Source: Bacteroidota bacterium (GTDB lineage: Bacteria > Bacteroidota > Ignavibacteria > UBA10030 > F1-140-MAGs086). From it: a stretch of DNA of 7,595 bases. This document shows positions 1 through 6,306 of the stretch, in pieces. How positions within the stretch are numbered: position 1 is the stretch's first letter; every line of letters begins with the position of its first letter. The notes below the pieces were generated by a model. It was given only the letters and a program-made list of their open reading frames with translations. It ran no database searches and was not told the origin of the DNA. The DNA lies in contig SXSO01000144.1 in assembly GCA_005792205.1 (NCBI GenBank), positions 1-7,595 on the forward strand. Reading direction: 5' to 3'. The position numbers were made by a program, and so were the translations under genes.

Positions 1-108
1 GTGTCCCATTTTTATTTTCGTTGTAAAATGGATTTCTTTGTATTTATGAAACCCGATTTTATGACCGTATTTATTGGTTAAAATTGGAGTTTTGGAGCGA
101 AATTGGAG

Positions 109-123
109 CGGAAAAATTTTCCG
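109..123 (+). terminator. Short palindrome followed by T-rich bases; weak terminator candidate
   Basis: CGGAAAA and TTTTCCG form a perfect 7-bp palindrome around a single central A, followed by TTTTATT. As RNA it would fold as CGGAA/UUCCG with a five-base loop and a short U-run, the general shape of a weak intrinsic terminator. It would serve a plus-strand gene ending to the left of the window, which cannot be seen. The stem is short and AT-rich, so it may equally be an operator-like palindrome or chance. Confidence 0.25.
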
Positions 124-270
124 TTTTATTGCCTAAAAGTGGAAATTTTTTCCTGTTTAATTGATTGAAATTATAAAAAATGAATTTACGTAATATGTCA
201 ATTTCACTCAATAATTTCGTACCGTTTTGGTCAAAAATGCCTTGTTTTTTGCGTCAGAAGACTATGTTTG

Positions 271-337
271 TGACCGAAATGATGATATTTTTCCGAAAGT
301 AGAGCGTATTTTTACGAAAACACTATCATTTCGGTCA
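271..337. repeat. 13-bp perfect inverted repeat with 41-base spacer
   Basis: TGACCGAAATGAT at 271-283 is the exact reverse complement of ATCATTTCGGTCA at 325-337. Inside the spacer, CGTA (305-308) and TACG (313-316) form a smaller hairpin around TTTT. No T-run follows on either strand, so it does not look like a standard intrinsic terminator. A related sequence, TTTTGGTCAAAA, occurs at 225-236 and resembles TTTCGGTCAAAA at 329-340. It may be a structured RNA element, a paired protein-binding site or part of a mobile-element remnant. Confidence 0.6.
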
Positions 338-359
338 AAAGTAAACCATTCCGACGAGG

Positions 360-390
360 AAAAACACTCTTCTTTCACACAAAAACACTC
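360..390. repeat. Direct repeat AAAAACACTC, 21 bp apart
   Basis: AAAAACACTC occurs at 360-369 and again at 381-390, start to start 21 bp, close to two helical turns. The shorter core AAAACACT also occurs at 317-324. The copies lie just past the end of rqcH and overlap the right arms of the inverted repeats. No function can be assigned; same-face protein binding is one possibility. Confidence 0.4.
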
Positions 391-454
391 CAATTTTTAG
401 AGAATAAAAACTGTCTTTTCGTAAAGAAAAAGTATCGTTTTGGGAAAGTATTTT

Positions 455-2101
455 TTATTCTTCAGAAATTTGTTTTGGTAATTTTGGTTCAACAAAAATC
501 ACCTCTTCACGTTGAATGAAAACAGTTCCTTCTTTCACAGATTTTGGTTTTCGTACATATTTTTTTTCACAATATGCAACGGGAACGTGTTTTGCATTTC
601 TCATTTGACTGTAATATGCGGCAATAGATGCGGCATCTTTGATTGTTTCTTTGGAAGGAAAATTTTTTCCATGACATTTTAAAACAACATGACTTCCACC
701 ACTTCCACGAGCATGAAACCACAAATCATTTGGTTTTGCATATTGAGTTGTGAGCAAATCATTATTGCTACTATTTTTTCCAACCCAAACTTCGTAATTT
801 CCAGAAACAAAAAAAATACGAAACGGAATTTTTTCTGCATCAAGTTTTTCTTTTTCTCTCAACATGTTTATTTTATTTTCTGATGCAAATTTTTTAAGTT
901 CGTCAAATGAATTTATTTTTCCCAAATTTATGATTTGTGTTTGAAATAATTTTTTTTGTAAAGAAATTTTTTTTATTCTGTTTCCCAATTCTTTTTTTGC
1001 CACTTCAGATTTTTTTTGTTTTTCAAAATACTTTTGTGCATTTTGAATTGGAGATAATTTTTCGTCAAGTTGAATTTTTATTTTTTCATTTGTTTCATAG
1101 TCAAGAAGAGAGATCTCATTTTCGCTTTTATTTATCGCATTCAAATTAGATATAATTATATTTCCAATTTTATTATAATCAATTTTTGATTTATCTAATT
1201 GCTCTTGAATTTTAATTTCAGATTTTTGTAATCGGTCAAATTTTATTTGAAGTTGAGTTTTAATATGAGTGAAATTTTTTTTGAAAAATTCTTTTTTGCC
1301 TTTTTCTACAATAAAAAAATAAATTGCATCATTTAATGTTAAAAAATTTTTTTCTTCACAATTTTTTTGATGTTCTAAATTTACAAGAGAAAAAATTGTA
1401 GTTTCATTTGAAAAATAAACTTTGAAATTTGGATTTTCTAATAGGTCAAAAAGTATTGTGTTTATTGAATTTATAAGCGATTTATTTTCGTGAAGAGATA
1501 AATTTTTACAAATAGTTTCTTGATTTAAACTACTGCGAAAACAAATTTCTTTTGCAATTATAGAATTGAAAAACGAAAATGCTGTTTTAAGAAATTTGAA
1601 AATTGTATTGTCAAAATTATTTTTTATTAGAGTATCAAAAAATTCAATTGAGATATTTTTAAAGAATGTAATTTTATTCTGTACAGAAAATTCAATTAAC
1701 TCATCTTTTTTAAATGATGAAATTGCATTATTGTATTTATCATTCAAATATACATTTGCAGTTTGAGAAAATAATTTTATATAAATTTTTTTCTCGTTTG
1801 AAATTTCAAAACCCAAAACTCTATCGTTTGTTTCCAAATAGATTTTATTTATTTTTTCACCAATTATTTCAGGGAAAAAATCAATTGTATTTTTTTTTGC
1901 TCTTTGAAATTCTTTTTTGAAAAAAATAAATTCATTTCTCTTTGCACAAGAAATAGTAAGAAAAAATTCTTTTTCTTCTTGCAAAAAACTAATTACAAGA
2001 TTATCTTTTTCTTGAGAAAAAATTTCTACAATTTTTGCATTGCAAAAATTTTTATCTAACTCTTTTGCAAAATGGAAAAGAGTAAAATAATTGGAAATCA
2101 A
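455..2101 (-). CDS. rqcH: RqcH / NFACT-family ribosome quality-control factor
   Basis: This 548-residue protein belongs to the NFACT (Rqc2/NEMF/RqcH, formerly fibronectin-binding FbpA) family. It binds 50S subunits carrying a stalled nascent chain and, in Bacillus subtilis, recruits tRNA-Ala to add a C-terminal Ala tail. An NFACT-N domain occupies the first ~200 residues and keeps the Asp-Arg pair (D93-R94) corresponding to the pair needed for tailing in B. subtilis. A lysine-rich coiled coil spans about 270-400 and contains the family motif LSPIQNAQKYFEKQKK (349-364). The NFACT-R domain (about 434-535) has YEVWVGKNSSNNDLLT and DLWFHARGSGGSHVVL. Length is close to the usual ~570. The start is TTG (2101-2099): an in-frame TAA lies four codons upstream, the N-terminus fits the family, and the next Met is residue 413. 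It follows the outer-membrane gene by 12 bases, probably as its operon partner. Confidence 0.93.
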   Translation of the reverse strand: MISNYFTLFHFAKELDKNFCNAKIVEIFSQEKDNLVISFLQEEKEFFLTISCAKRNEFIFFKKEFQRAKKNTIDFFPEIIGEKINKIYLETNDRVLGFEISNEKKIYIKLFSQTANVYLNDKYNNAISSFKKDELIEFSVQNKITFFKNISIEFFDTLIKNNFDNTIFKFLKTAFSFFNSIIAKEICFRSSLNQETICKNLSLHENKSLINSINTILFDLLENPNFKVYFSNETTIFSLVNLEHQKNCEEKNFLTLNDAIYFFIVEKGKKEFFKKNFTHIKTQLQIKFDRLQKSEIKIQEQLDKSKIDYNKIGNIIISNLNAINKSENEISLLDYETNEKIKIQLDEKLSPIQNAQKYFEKQKKSEVAKKELGNRIKKISLQKKLFQTQIINLGKINSFDELKKFASENKINMLREKEKLDAEKIPFRIFFVSGNYEVWVGKNSSNNDLLTTQYAKPNDLWFHARGSGGSHVVLKCHGKNFPSKETIKDAASIAAYYSQMRNAKHVPVAYCEKKYVRKPKSVKEGTVFIQREEVIFVEPKLPKQISEE

Positions 2102-2113
2102 TTTTAATTTTTA

Positions 2114-3355
2114 TTAGAAATTATATATAAAAGAAACACCTTCTTCAACCCATTCTTTTTTATTTCCACTGTTATCATATCGCGTGTAAAAAACTGTGTT
2201 TAACAAGATGTAAGGATTTATTTTATATCCAACTGTCAAATGAAGAAGTGCATTTTTTTCAAGTTCAAAAATTTCGCTGTTGCTTCCAATTCCCTTTTTG
2301 TCATAACCTGCAGCAAATTTTACTTGTGGAATTATGTCGCCACTTTGTGTTTCAAAATGTAAAACACCACTTTTTTCAATATCATCAAGCTTTGAATACG
2401 AACCAAGTATATGAAGCGTATTTAGAATTGAAAGATGCAAATCTCCATACCAACCTTTTGTTGCAGAGATTGTATCAAGTGATTTAATTTTTTCTTCTCT
2501 ATCAATTTCATAAAGAGCGTCAAAATAATTTGCAATAAACTTTGCATTTGAATTTCTTCTTTCAAAACGAACAAATAAATTCAAAGCACTTGAAATATCA
2601 AAACGATTATCAACTCCATATGCAACACCATCTCCATAATTATTTATTTTTGCATAATCAAAATAAATTGTTGATTTTAAAATTTCTGTTTGTATGATTG
2701 GAAGTCCTAAATCTAATCCAATAATTGAGATTGTTTTTTTAACCGAATCCGTTCCATCTTTTGGGAGAACTTTGTATCCTCTAAAATCTCCTGAATAACT
2801 TGCGCCAACTTCCATCTTGCTTAAAATTGGAACATCGTTTAAACTTGTAAATTTAATTGGCTTGACAAATGCTCGTCCTCCATAAACTCCACCATTTGCA
2901 ACATCTCCATAAACAGATTCAAAACCATAATTTTCAAAAGCCATATCAAATTCAATTCCAGTTCCGCGATTTACATAATCAGAAAAATTTCTATAACGAT
3001 AAATTACAAATCCATGACCAAGTTTCGACATATCCAACATTCCAGCTCTTGCATAAAAATTATCTCCTTTGTGTCCGTAGCGAGCATAACGAACCATTCT
3101 CAAAAAATCATTTGCTTCATCAAAATCCTCTTTTCTAATTTTATGTGTTTTACTGTTGAATCGTAAATTTACGTCAAGTCCAATTCCAAATTTTCCAAAC
3201 ACAAGTTCAGGAGTTAATGCTATTTGATAATGTGGAACACCTTCAATCCAAGTTAAAGCCATACTTCCCGTCATTGCGTTTTGTGGAGATGATAAATTAT
3301 TTTCTTGTGGAAAAGTAACTCCATAAAATAAAATAAAAGCGATAATGTATTTCAT
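2114..3355 (-). CDS. Outer-membrane beta-barrel protein of unknown function
   Basis: A 413-residue protein that I cannot place in a named family. It begins with a short hydrophobic signal peptide (MKYIIAFILFYGVTFPQ), with cleavage probably around residues 15-18. The remainder has the alternating polar/hydrophobic pattern and frequent Gly, Tyr and Phe of an outer-membrane beta-barrel, for example FGIGLDVNLRF (56-66), NFYARAGML (99-107) and the last strand EGVSFIYNF. It ends in Phe, the usual BAM-recognised C-terminal residue. A conserved-looking block at about 99-137 (AGMLDMSKLGHGFVIYRYRN, then RGTGIEFD) resembles a motif I recall from Bacteroidota and Ignavibacteria surface proteins, but I would not name it. 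No plug or TonB box is visible, arguing against a TonB-dependent receptor. ATG start without a Shine-Dalgarno. Cotranscription with rqcH is likely from the 12-base gap; a functional link is not implied. Confidence 0.8.
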   Translation of the reverse strand: MKYIIAFILFYGVTFPQENNLSSPQNAMTGSMALTWIEGVPHYQIALTPELVFGKFGIGLDVNLRFNSKTHKIRKEDFDEANDFLRMVRYARYGHKGDNFYARAGMLDMSKLGHGFVIYRYRNFSDYVNRGTGIEFDMAFENYGFESVYGDVANGGVYGGRAFVKPIKFTSLNDVPILSKMEVGASYSGDFRGYKVLPKDGTDSVKKTISIIGLDLGLPIIQTEILKSTIYFDYAKINNYGDGVAYGVDNRFDISSALNLFVRFERRNSNAKFIANYFDALYEIDREEKIKSLDTISATKGWYGDLHLSILNTLHILGSYSKLDDIEKSGVLHFETQSGDIIPQVKFAAGYDKKGIGSNSEIFELEKNALLHLTVGYKINPYILLNTVFYTRYDNSGNKKEWVEEGVSFIYNF

Positions 3356-3479
3356 AAAAATAAATATTTAATTGAAAAGTTAGGAAAATATAAAAAGAAA
3401 ATTTGGAATTTATTTGCAATATCTCTATATGAAATAAAAAACTATATTTCCAAAATTTTTTCAAATAAAAAATTAAACG
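3356..3479. promoter_or_regulatory. Divergent intergenic region with promoters for both flanking genes
   Basis: These 124 bases separate the divergent outer-membrane-protein and peptide-transporter genes, so both promoters should lie here. It is extremely AT-rich. Near-matches to the Bacteroidota -7 element TAnnTTTG are TATATTTC at 3443-3450 (plus strand) and TATATTTT read on the minus strand at 3392-3385. Neither has a TTG-type upstream element at normal spacing (the nearest are about 24-26 bases away), so I do not assign exact promoters. Neither start codon has a purine-rich Shine-Dalgarno sequence. Confidence 0.5.
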
Positions 3480-4799
3480 ATGATTCATCCAAAAGGGTTA
3501 TATACTCTATTTTTTACTGAGCTTTGGGAGCGGTTTAGCTATTATGGAATGCGAGCAATATTGGTTTTATTTATGGTTACACCAGTTACGCAAGGCGGTT
3601 TAGGTTTTGATATAAAAAGTGCAACAGCATTATATGGAACATATACAATGTCAGTTTATTTTACAAGTTTGCCTGGAGGATTTATTGCAGATAAATTTTT
3701 AGGTGCTCGCTATTCTGTTTTAATTGGAGGAATAATTATTGCTTGCGGACATTTCACGATGATATTTCATAGCATTGAATTTTTTTATGTTGGATTAATT
3801 TTAATTTCAGTTGGAACAGGTCTTTTGAAACCAAACATAAGTACAATGGTTGGAAGTTTGTATGAAAAAAATGATGCGAGAAGAGATAGTGGTTTTTCCG
3901 TTTTTTATATGGGAATAAATATTGGAGCAGTTCTTGCGCCTCTTGTTTGTGGATATTTAGCACAATCTGAAAGTTTTAAACAATTTTTGATTTCAAATGG
4001 AATTAATCCAATATCATGTTGGCATTTTGGATTTGGAGCAGCAGGAGTAGGAATGATCTTTGGATTAATAGTTTATATTTTAAAACAAAATAATTTTCCT
4101 GAAATTAAACGTTCTTCTGATAAATCGCAGACAAACCAAAAAGAACAATTGACAAGTGATGAGTGGAAAAAAACTGGAGCAATCTTTATTTTCTTTTTAT
4201 TCACAATGTTATTTTGGGCAGCATATGAACAAAAAGGTGCGAGTTTAAATCTATTTGCGTTAAAACTTGTTGAAACAAAAATTTTTAATTGGGAATTTCC
4301 TTCAAGTTGGTTACAATCATTGACGGCATTTTTTGTTATTGGACTTTCTCCAATTTTTTCCAAACTTTGGATGAGATTAGGCGAGAAACAACCATCAAGT
4401 CCCGCAAAGTTTTCAATTGGATTATTGTTTATTGGTTTGGCATATGCTTTAATGGTTCCTGCTGCTTCATTTACTGCATTAGGAAAAATTTCACCACTTT
4501 GGCTTGTTGGATTATATTTTTTGGAAGTTGTTGGAGAAATGTGTTTAAGTCCTGTTGGATTAAGTACCGTTACAAAACTTGCTCCACAAAAACTTCTTGG
4601 AATAATGATGGGGGTTTGGTTTCTTGCCTCTGCAATTGGAAATAAGTTTGCTGGATTTTTAGGAGGGTTTTTTATAGCAGAAGATCCTTCACAGTTAATG
4701 ATGCTTTATGGTGGAATTTCTATTGGGCTTTTAGTTGCGTCGTTAGTTTTAACTCTTTTAATTCCCAAAATAAAAAAATTGATGGGAGAGGTAAAATGA
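3480..4799 (+). CDS. POT/PTR2-family proton-coupled oligopeptide transporter
   Basis: A 439-residue inner-membrane protein of the major facilitator superfamily, POT (PTR2, DtpT/PepT-like) family, which imports di- and tripeptides with protons. The N-terminus carries the diagnostic ExxERFxYYG motif as E14-LWERFSYYG-23 in helix 1. Helix 4 keeps the conserved Lys in LKPNI (K117), the second PTR2 signature appears as FYMGINIGA (142-150), and GEMCLSPVGLS (352-362) in the C-terminal half matches the family. The N-terminal bundle (~1-200) is joined by a charged cytoplasmic loop (~205-230) to the second bundle (~232-430). It is a little shorter than many bacterial members (about 450-500), so extra inter-bundle helices are probably few or absent. 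ATG start, TGA stop. It stands alone, divergent from the outer-membrane gene and upstream of a tRNA. Nitrate or other substrates known in plant relatives are unlikely. Confidence 0.93.
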   Translation: MIHPKGLYTLFFTELWERFSYYGMRAILVLFMVTPVTQGGLGFDIKSATALYGTYTMSVYFTSLPGGFIADKFLGARYSVLIGGIIIACGHFTMIFHSIEFFYVGLILISVGTGLLKPNISTMVGSLYEKNDARRDSGFSVFYMGINIGAVLAPLVCGYLAQSESFKQFLISNGINPISCWHFGFGAAGVGMIFGLIVYILKQNNFPEIKRSSDKSQTNQKEQLTSDEWKKTGAIFIFFLFTMLFWAAYEQKGASLNLFALKLVETKIFNWEFPSSWLQSLTAFFVIGLSPIFSKLWMRLGEKQPSSPAKFSIGLLFIGLAYALMVPAASFTALGKISPLWLVGLYFLEVVGEMCLSPVGLSTVTKLAPQKLLGIMMGVWFLASAIGNKFAGFLGGFFIAEDPSQLMMLYGGISIGLLVASLVLTLLIPKIKKLMGEVK

Positions 4800-4858
4800 T
4801 TAGCTTTTTCTAAAAAATCCTAAAAATACTTTTTCATATATTAGCCAAAATTTAATTG
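4800..4858 (+). promoter_or_regulatory. Intergenic spacer, probable promoter of the tRNA-Leu gene
   Basis: Fifty-nine AT-rich bases between the transporter stop and the tRNA. TATATTAG at 4837-4844 matches the Bacteroidota -7 consensus TAnnTTTG at all but one fixed position and would start RNA about a dozen bases before the mature tRNA. No matching TTG upstream element is visible at normal spacing, and there is no GC-rich terminator hairpin for the transporter gene, so read-through into the tRNA is possible. Confidence 0.3.
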
Positions 4859-4940
4859 GGGCAAATGGTGAAATTGGCAGACACGCAGGACTTAGGATCC
4901 TGTTCCGAAAGGAATGAGGGTTCGACTCCCTCTTTGCCCA
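4859..4940 (+). tRNA. trnL-UAG: tRNA-Leu (anticodon UAG)
   Basis: An 82-base class II tRNA that folds fully by eye. The acceptor stem GGGCAAA (4859-4865) pairs with TTTGCCC (4933-4939), with discriminator A at 4940 as expected for leucine. The anticodon stem CAGGA/TCCTG (4886-4890 / 4898-4902) encloses loop CTTAGGA, giving anticodon TAG at 4893-4895, which reads CUA and other CUN codons. A long variable arm, TTCC-GAAA-GGAA (4903-4914), marks it as Leu type. The T arm is GAGGG-TTCGACT-CCCTC (4916-4932). The CCA end is not encoded (CAC follows), so it must be added enzymatically. It lies 40 bases upstream of tig and could be cotranscribed with it. Confidence 0.97.
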
Positions 4941-4961
4941 CACTTTTTTAAAATATTTTTC
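4933..4961 (+). promoter_or_regulatory. Candidate Bacteroidota-type promoter for tig-clpP-clpX
   Basis: TTTG at 4933-4936, inside the 3' acceptor strand of the tRNA, is followed after 17 bases by TATTTTTC at 4954-4961, a one-mismatch fit to TAnnTTTG. Transcription would begin roughly ten bases before the GTG of tig. In sequence this AT-rich such matches are easy to find by chance, and read-through from the tRNA is the alternative. Confidence 0.25.
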
Positions 4962-4980
4962 AACTCAACATTAAGTAATC

Positions 4981-6300
4981 GTGGAATTCAAAATAGAAAC
5001 AAAATCTCAAATCAAAAAAGAAATCTCAACAACAGTTCCATACGAAGAACTGATTCCTCACTTTGAAAAAGCATTTACTGAACAACAAAAAAAGATTGAA
5101 CTTCCCGGTTTTAGAAAAGGAAAAGTTCCAATTCAAATGATAAAAAAAGTTTATGGAGAAAGTATTCAATATAGAGAATTGGATAATATTGCAAATGATT
5201 ATTATAAAAAAATTGTAAAAGAAAATAATCTTAAAGTTGTTGGAGAACCAATCCTGGAAGATATAAATTATGAGACGGGAAAAGATTTTTCATTTAAAAT
5301 AAAAGTTGAAACGCTTCCAGAATTTGAATTGAAAAATTTAAAAGGAATTGATATTGAACATATTCCATACAATGTAACCGATGAAGATATGGAGAAGGAA
5401 ATTCAATATCTTCGCCACCTTCACGCAACAAATGAAGATGTTCAAGTTGCTACTGATGATGAGCATATCGTTACATTTGAGATTCAAGAAGTTGATGCAA
5501 ACGGAAACCCAATTATTGGAAATAAAGTTAAGGATATTCAAGTTCGACTTTCTGATGAAGAAAAACTTTTAGAAATTAGAAATGGATTAAAAAATTGTGA
5601 AGTTGGGAAATCATATAAAATCACATATATGCCTCAACAAGGTGAGAGGCAAGAACCAATTGATGGAGAATTTTTTGTAAAGAAAATTCAGAAAATAAGT
5701 TTGCCAAAAGTTGATGATGAGTTTGTAAAAAAAATTACAAAAGAAAAGGTTTTGAATGTTGATGAATTTAAACCAAATTTAAAATTGGATCTGGAAAATT
5801 TTTGGAAAGAAAAAAATCTACGAAACTTTGAAGATAAAATTGCAGATAAACTTGTGAATGCTCATGATTTTGAAATTCCCGAAGCAATGATAAAGGGCTT
5901 TGGTGATGGAATTTTGGAGGATTACAAATCTAAACTTCAAAATAAAACTTTACCAAAAAATTTTGATGATAAAAAATTTAGAGAAGAAAATCGTTCATAT
6001 TGTATTTGGCAAGCAAAGTGGTTTTTATTGAGAGATAAAATTCGTGAAGAACTTAAACTTACAGTTGAAGAAAGCGATTTGGAAAAAATTGCAGAAGCAG
6101 AATCTCAAAAAATTGGAATTGAAAAAAGTCGACTTTTAACATATTACAAAAATTCTAAATCTGCTCACGAAAGAATTTTAAATGACAAAATGTTTGAGTT
6201 TTTAATTTCAAATGCAAATGTGAGCGGAAGTATTTTAGAAAATGCAGAAACACAAGAAAAGAAAAAACCAGGAAGAAAACCTAAAAAAGAAAAAGAATAA
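4981..6300 (+). CDS. tig: Trigger factor, ribosome-associated chaperone
   Basis: This 439-residue protein is trigger factor, which docks at the ribosome exit tunnel and shields nascent chains. The ribosome-binding domain (about 1-125) carries the docking signature GFRKGKVP at residues 43-50, with F44-R45-K46 at the same numbers as in Escherichia coli. A middle segment (about 157-237) occupies the place of the FKBP-type PPIase domain but is short and lacks the recognisable active-site aromatic pattern, so prolyl isomerase activity is doubtful. The helical substrate-cradling C-terminal domain begins near LPKVDDEFVKKI (241-252) and runs to about 420. The protein ends in a strongly basic tail, EKKKPGRKPKKEKE. 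The start is GTG: an in-frame TAA lies three codons upstream, the N-terminus MEFKIETKSQIKKEI fits the family, and the next Met is residue 53. No Shine-Dalgarno is visible. First gene of an operon with clpP (6-base gap) and clpX. Confidence 0.95.
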   Translation: MEFKIETKSQIKKEISTTVPYEELIPHFEKAFTEQQKKIELPGFRKGKVPIQMIKKVYGESIQYRELDNIANDYYKKIVKENNLKVVGEPILEDINYETGKDFSFKIKVETLPEFELKNLKGIDIEHIPYNVTDEDMEKEIQYLRHLHATNEDVQVATDDEHIVTFEIQEVDANGNPIIGNKVKDIQVRLSDEEKLLEIRNGLKNCEVGKSYKITYMPQQGERQEPIDGEFFVKKIQKISLPKVDDEFVKKITKEKVLNVDEFKPNLKLDLENFWKEKNLRNFEDKIADKLVNAHDFEIPEAMIKGFGDGILEDYKSKLQNKTLPKNFDDKKFREENRSYCIWQAKWFLLRDKIREELKLTVEESDLEKIAEAESQKIGIEKSRLLTYYKNSKSAHERILNDKMFEFLISNANVSGSILENAETQEKKKPGRKPKKEKE

Positions 6301-6306
6301 AAAAAT

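Larger units (their letters stand above)
80..397. repeat. 11-bp perfect inverted repeat (80-90 / 387-397)
   Basis: AAAATTGGAGT at 80-90 is the exact reverse complement of ACTCCAATTTT at 387-397. The two copies bracket 296 bases that include the 13-bp inverted repeat. The geometry resembles terminal inverted repeats of a small non-autonomous element, but I see no clear target-site duplication outside the arms, and AT-rich 11-mers recur by chance more often than mixed ones. Confidence 0.35.
1..454. other. Gene-free, repeat-containing intergenic region
   Basis: I see no coding sequence with family resemblance on either strand in these 454 bases; reading frames are broken by frequent stops. The stretch lies downstream of the rqcH stop codon. 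It holds a 15-base palindrome (109-123), a 13-bp perfect inverted repeat (271-283 with 325-337), an 11-bp perfect inverted repeat that encloses it (80-90 with 387-397), and short direct repeats (AAAAACACTC at 360-369 and 381-390; TTGGAG at 84, 92 and 103). By eye it is less AT-extreme than the rqcH coding region. It could be a decayed gene, a small non-autonomous element or a structured untranslated region; nothing decides between these. No strong intrinsic terminator for rqcH is visible. Confidence 0.6.

Noticed and set aside
1..81. Open plus-strand frame from the window edge to TAA at 79-81 (26 codons, Phe-rich)
   Set aside because: Too short to judge, dominated by Phe and Met as expected from T-rich sequence, and it shows no motif. 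It may be the tail of an off-window gene but cannot be supported.
1..132. Minus-strand frame open to the window edge, including an ATG at 9-7 followed by Gly-His
   Set aside because: A 44-codon open frame in AT-rich sequence proves little; the Lys/Phe/Ile-rich translation shows no family resemblance. A gene starting at position 9 and running left would lie almost wholly outside the window.
264..302. Twelve-codon plus-strand ORF (MFVTEMMIFFRK) overlapping the left arm of the 13-bp inverted repeat
   Set aside because: No ribosome binding site, no conservation evidence and chance length; treated as noise.
421..454. Possible terminator for rqcH just past its stop codon
   Set aside because: On the minus strand only a 5-bp A/T-rich stem (TCTTT/AAAGA) can be drawn before a T-rich stretch; too weak to call in this composition.
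1..454. CRISPR array
   Set aside because: The repeats are only 6-13 bases, irregularly spaced, and there are no cas genes in the window.
550..1900. Homopolymer A runs of eight or nine bases within rqcH as programmed frameshift sites
   Set aside because: The frame remains open and family-like through each run, so they are better explained by Lys/Asn/Phe-rich coding in an AT-rich genome.
3297..3488. 63-residue minus-strand ORF across the divergent intergenic region
   Set aside because: It overlaps the starts of both real genes, is rich in Phe, Tyr and Ile as expected from AT-rich non-coding DNA, and would occupy the promoter region.
4289..4645. 118-residue plus-strand ORF inside the transporter gene
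   Set aside because: It is an alternate frame of the clearly conserved POT transporter, with Trp/Cys-rich composition and no domain.
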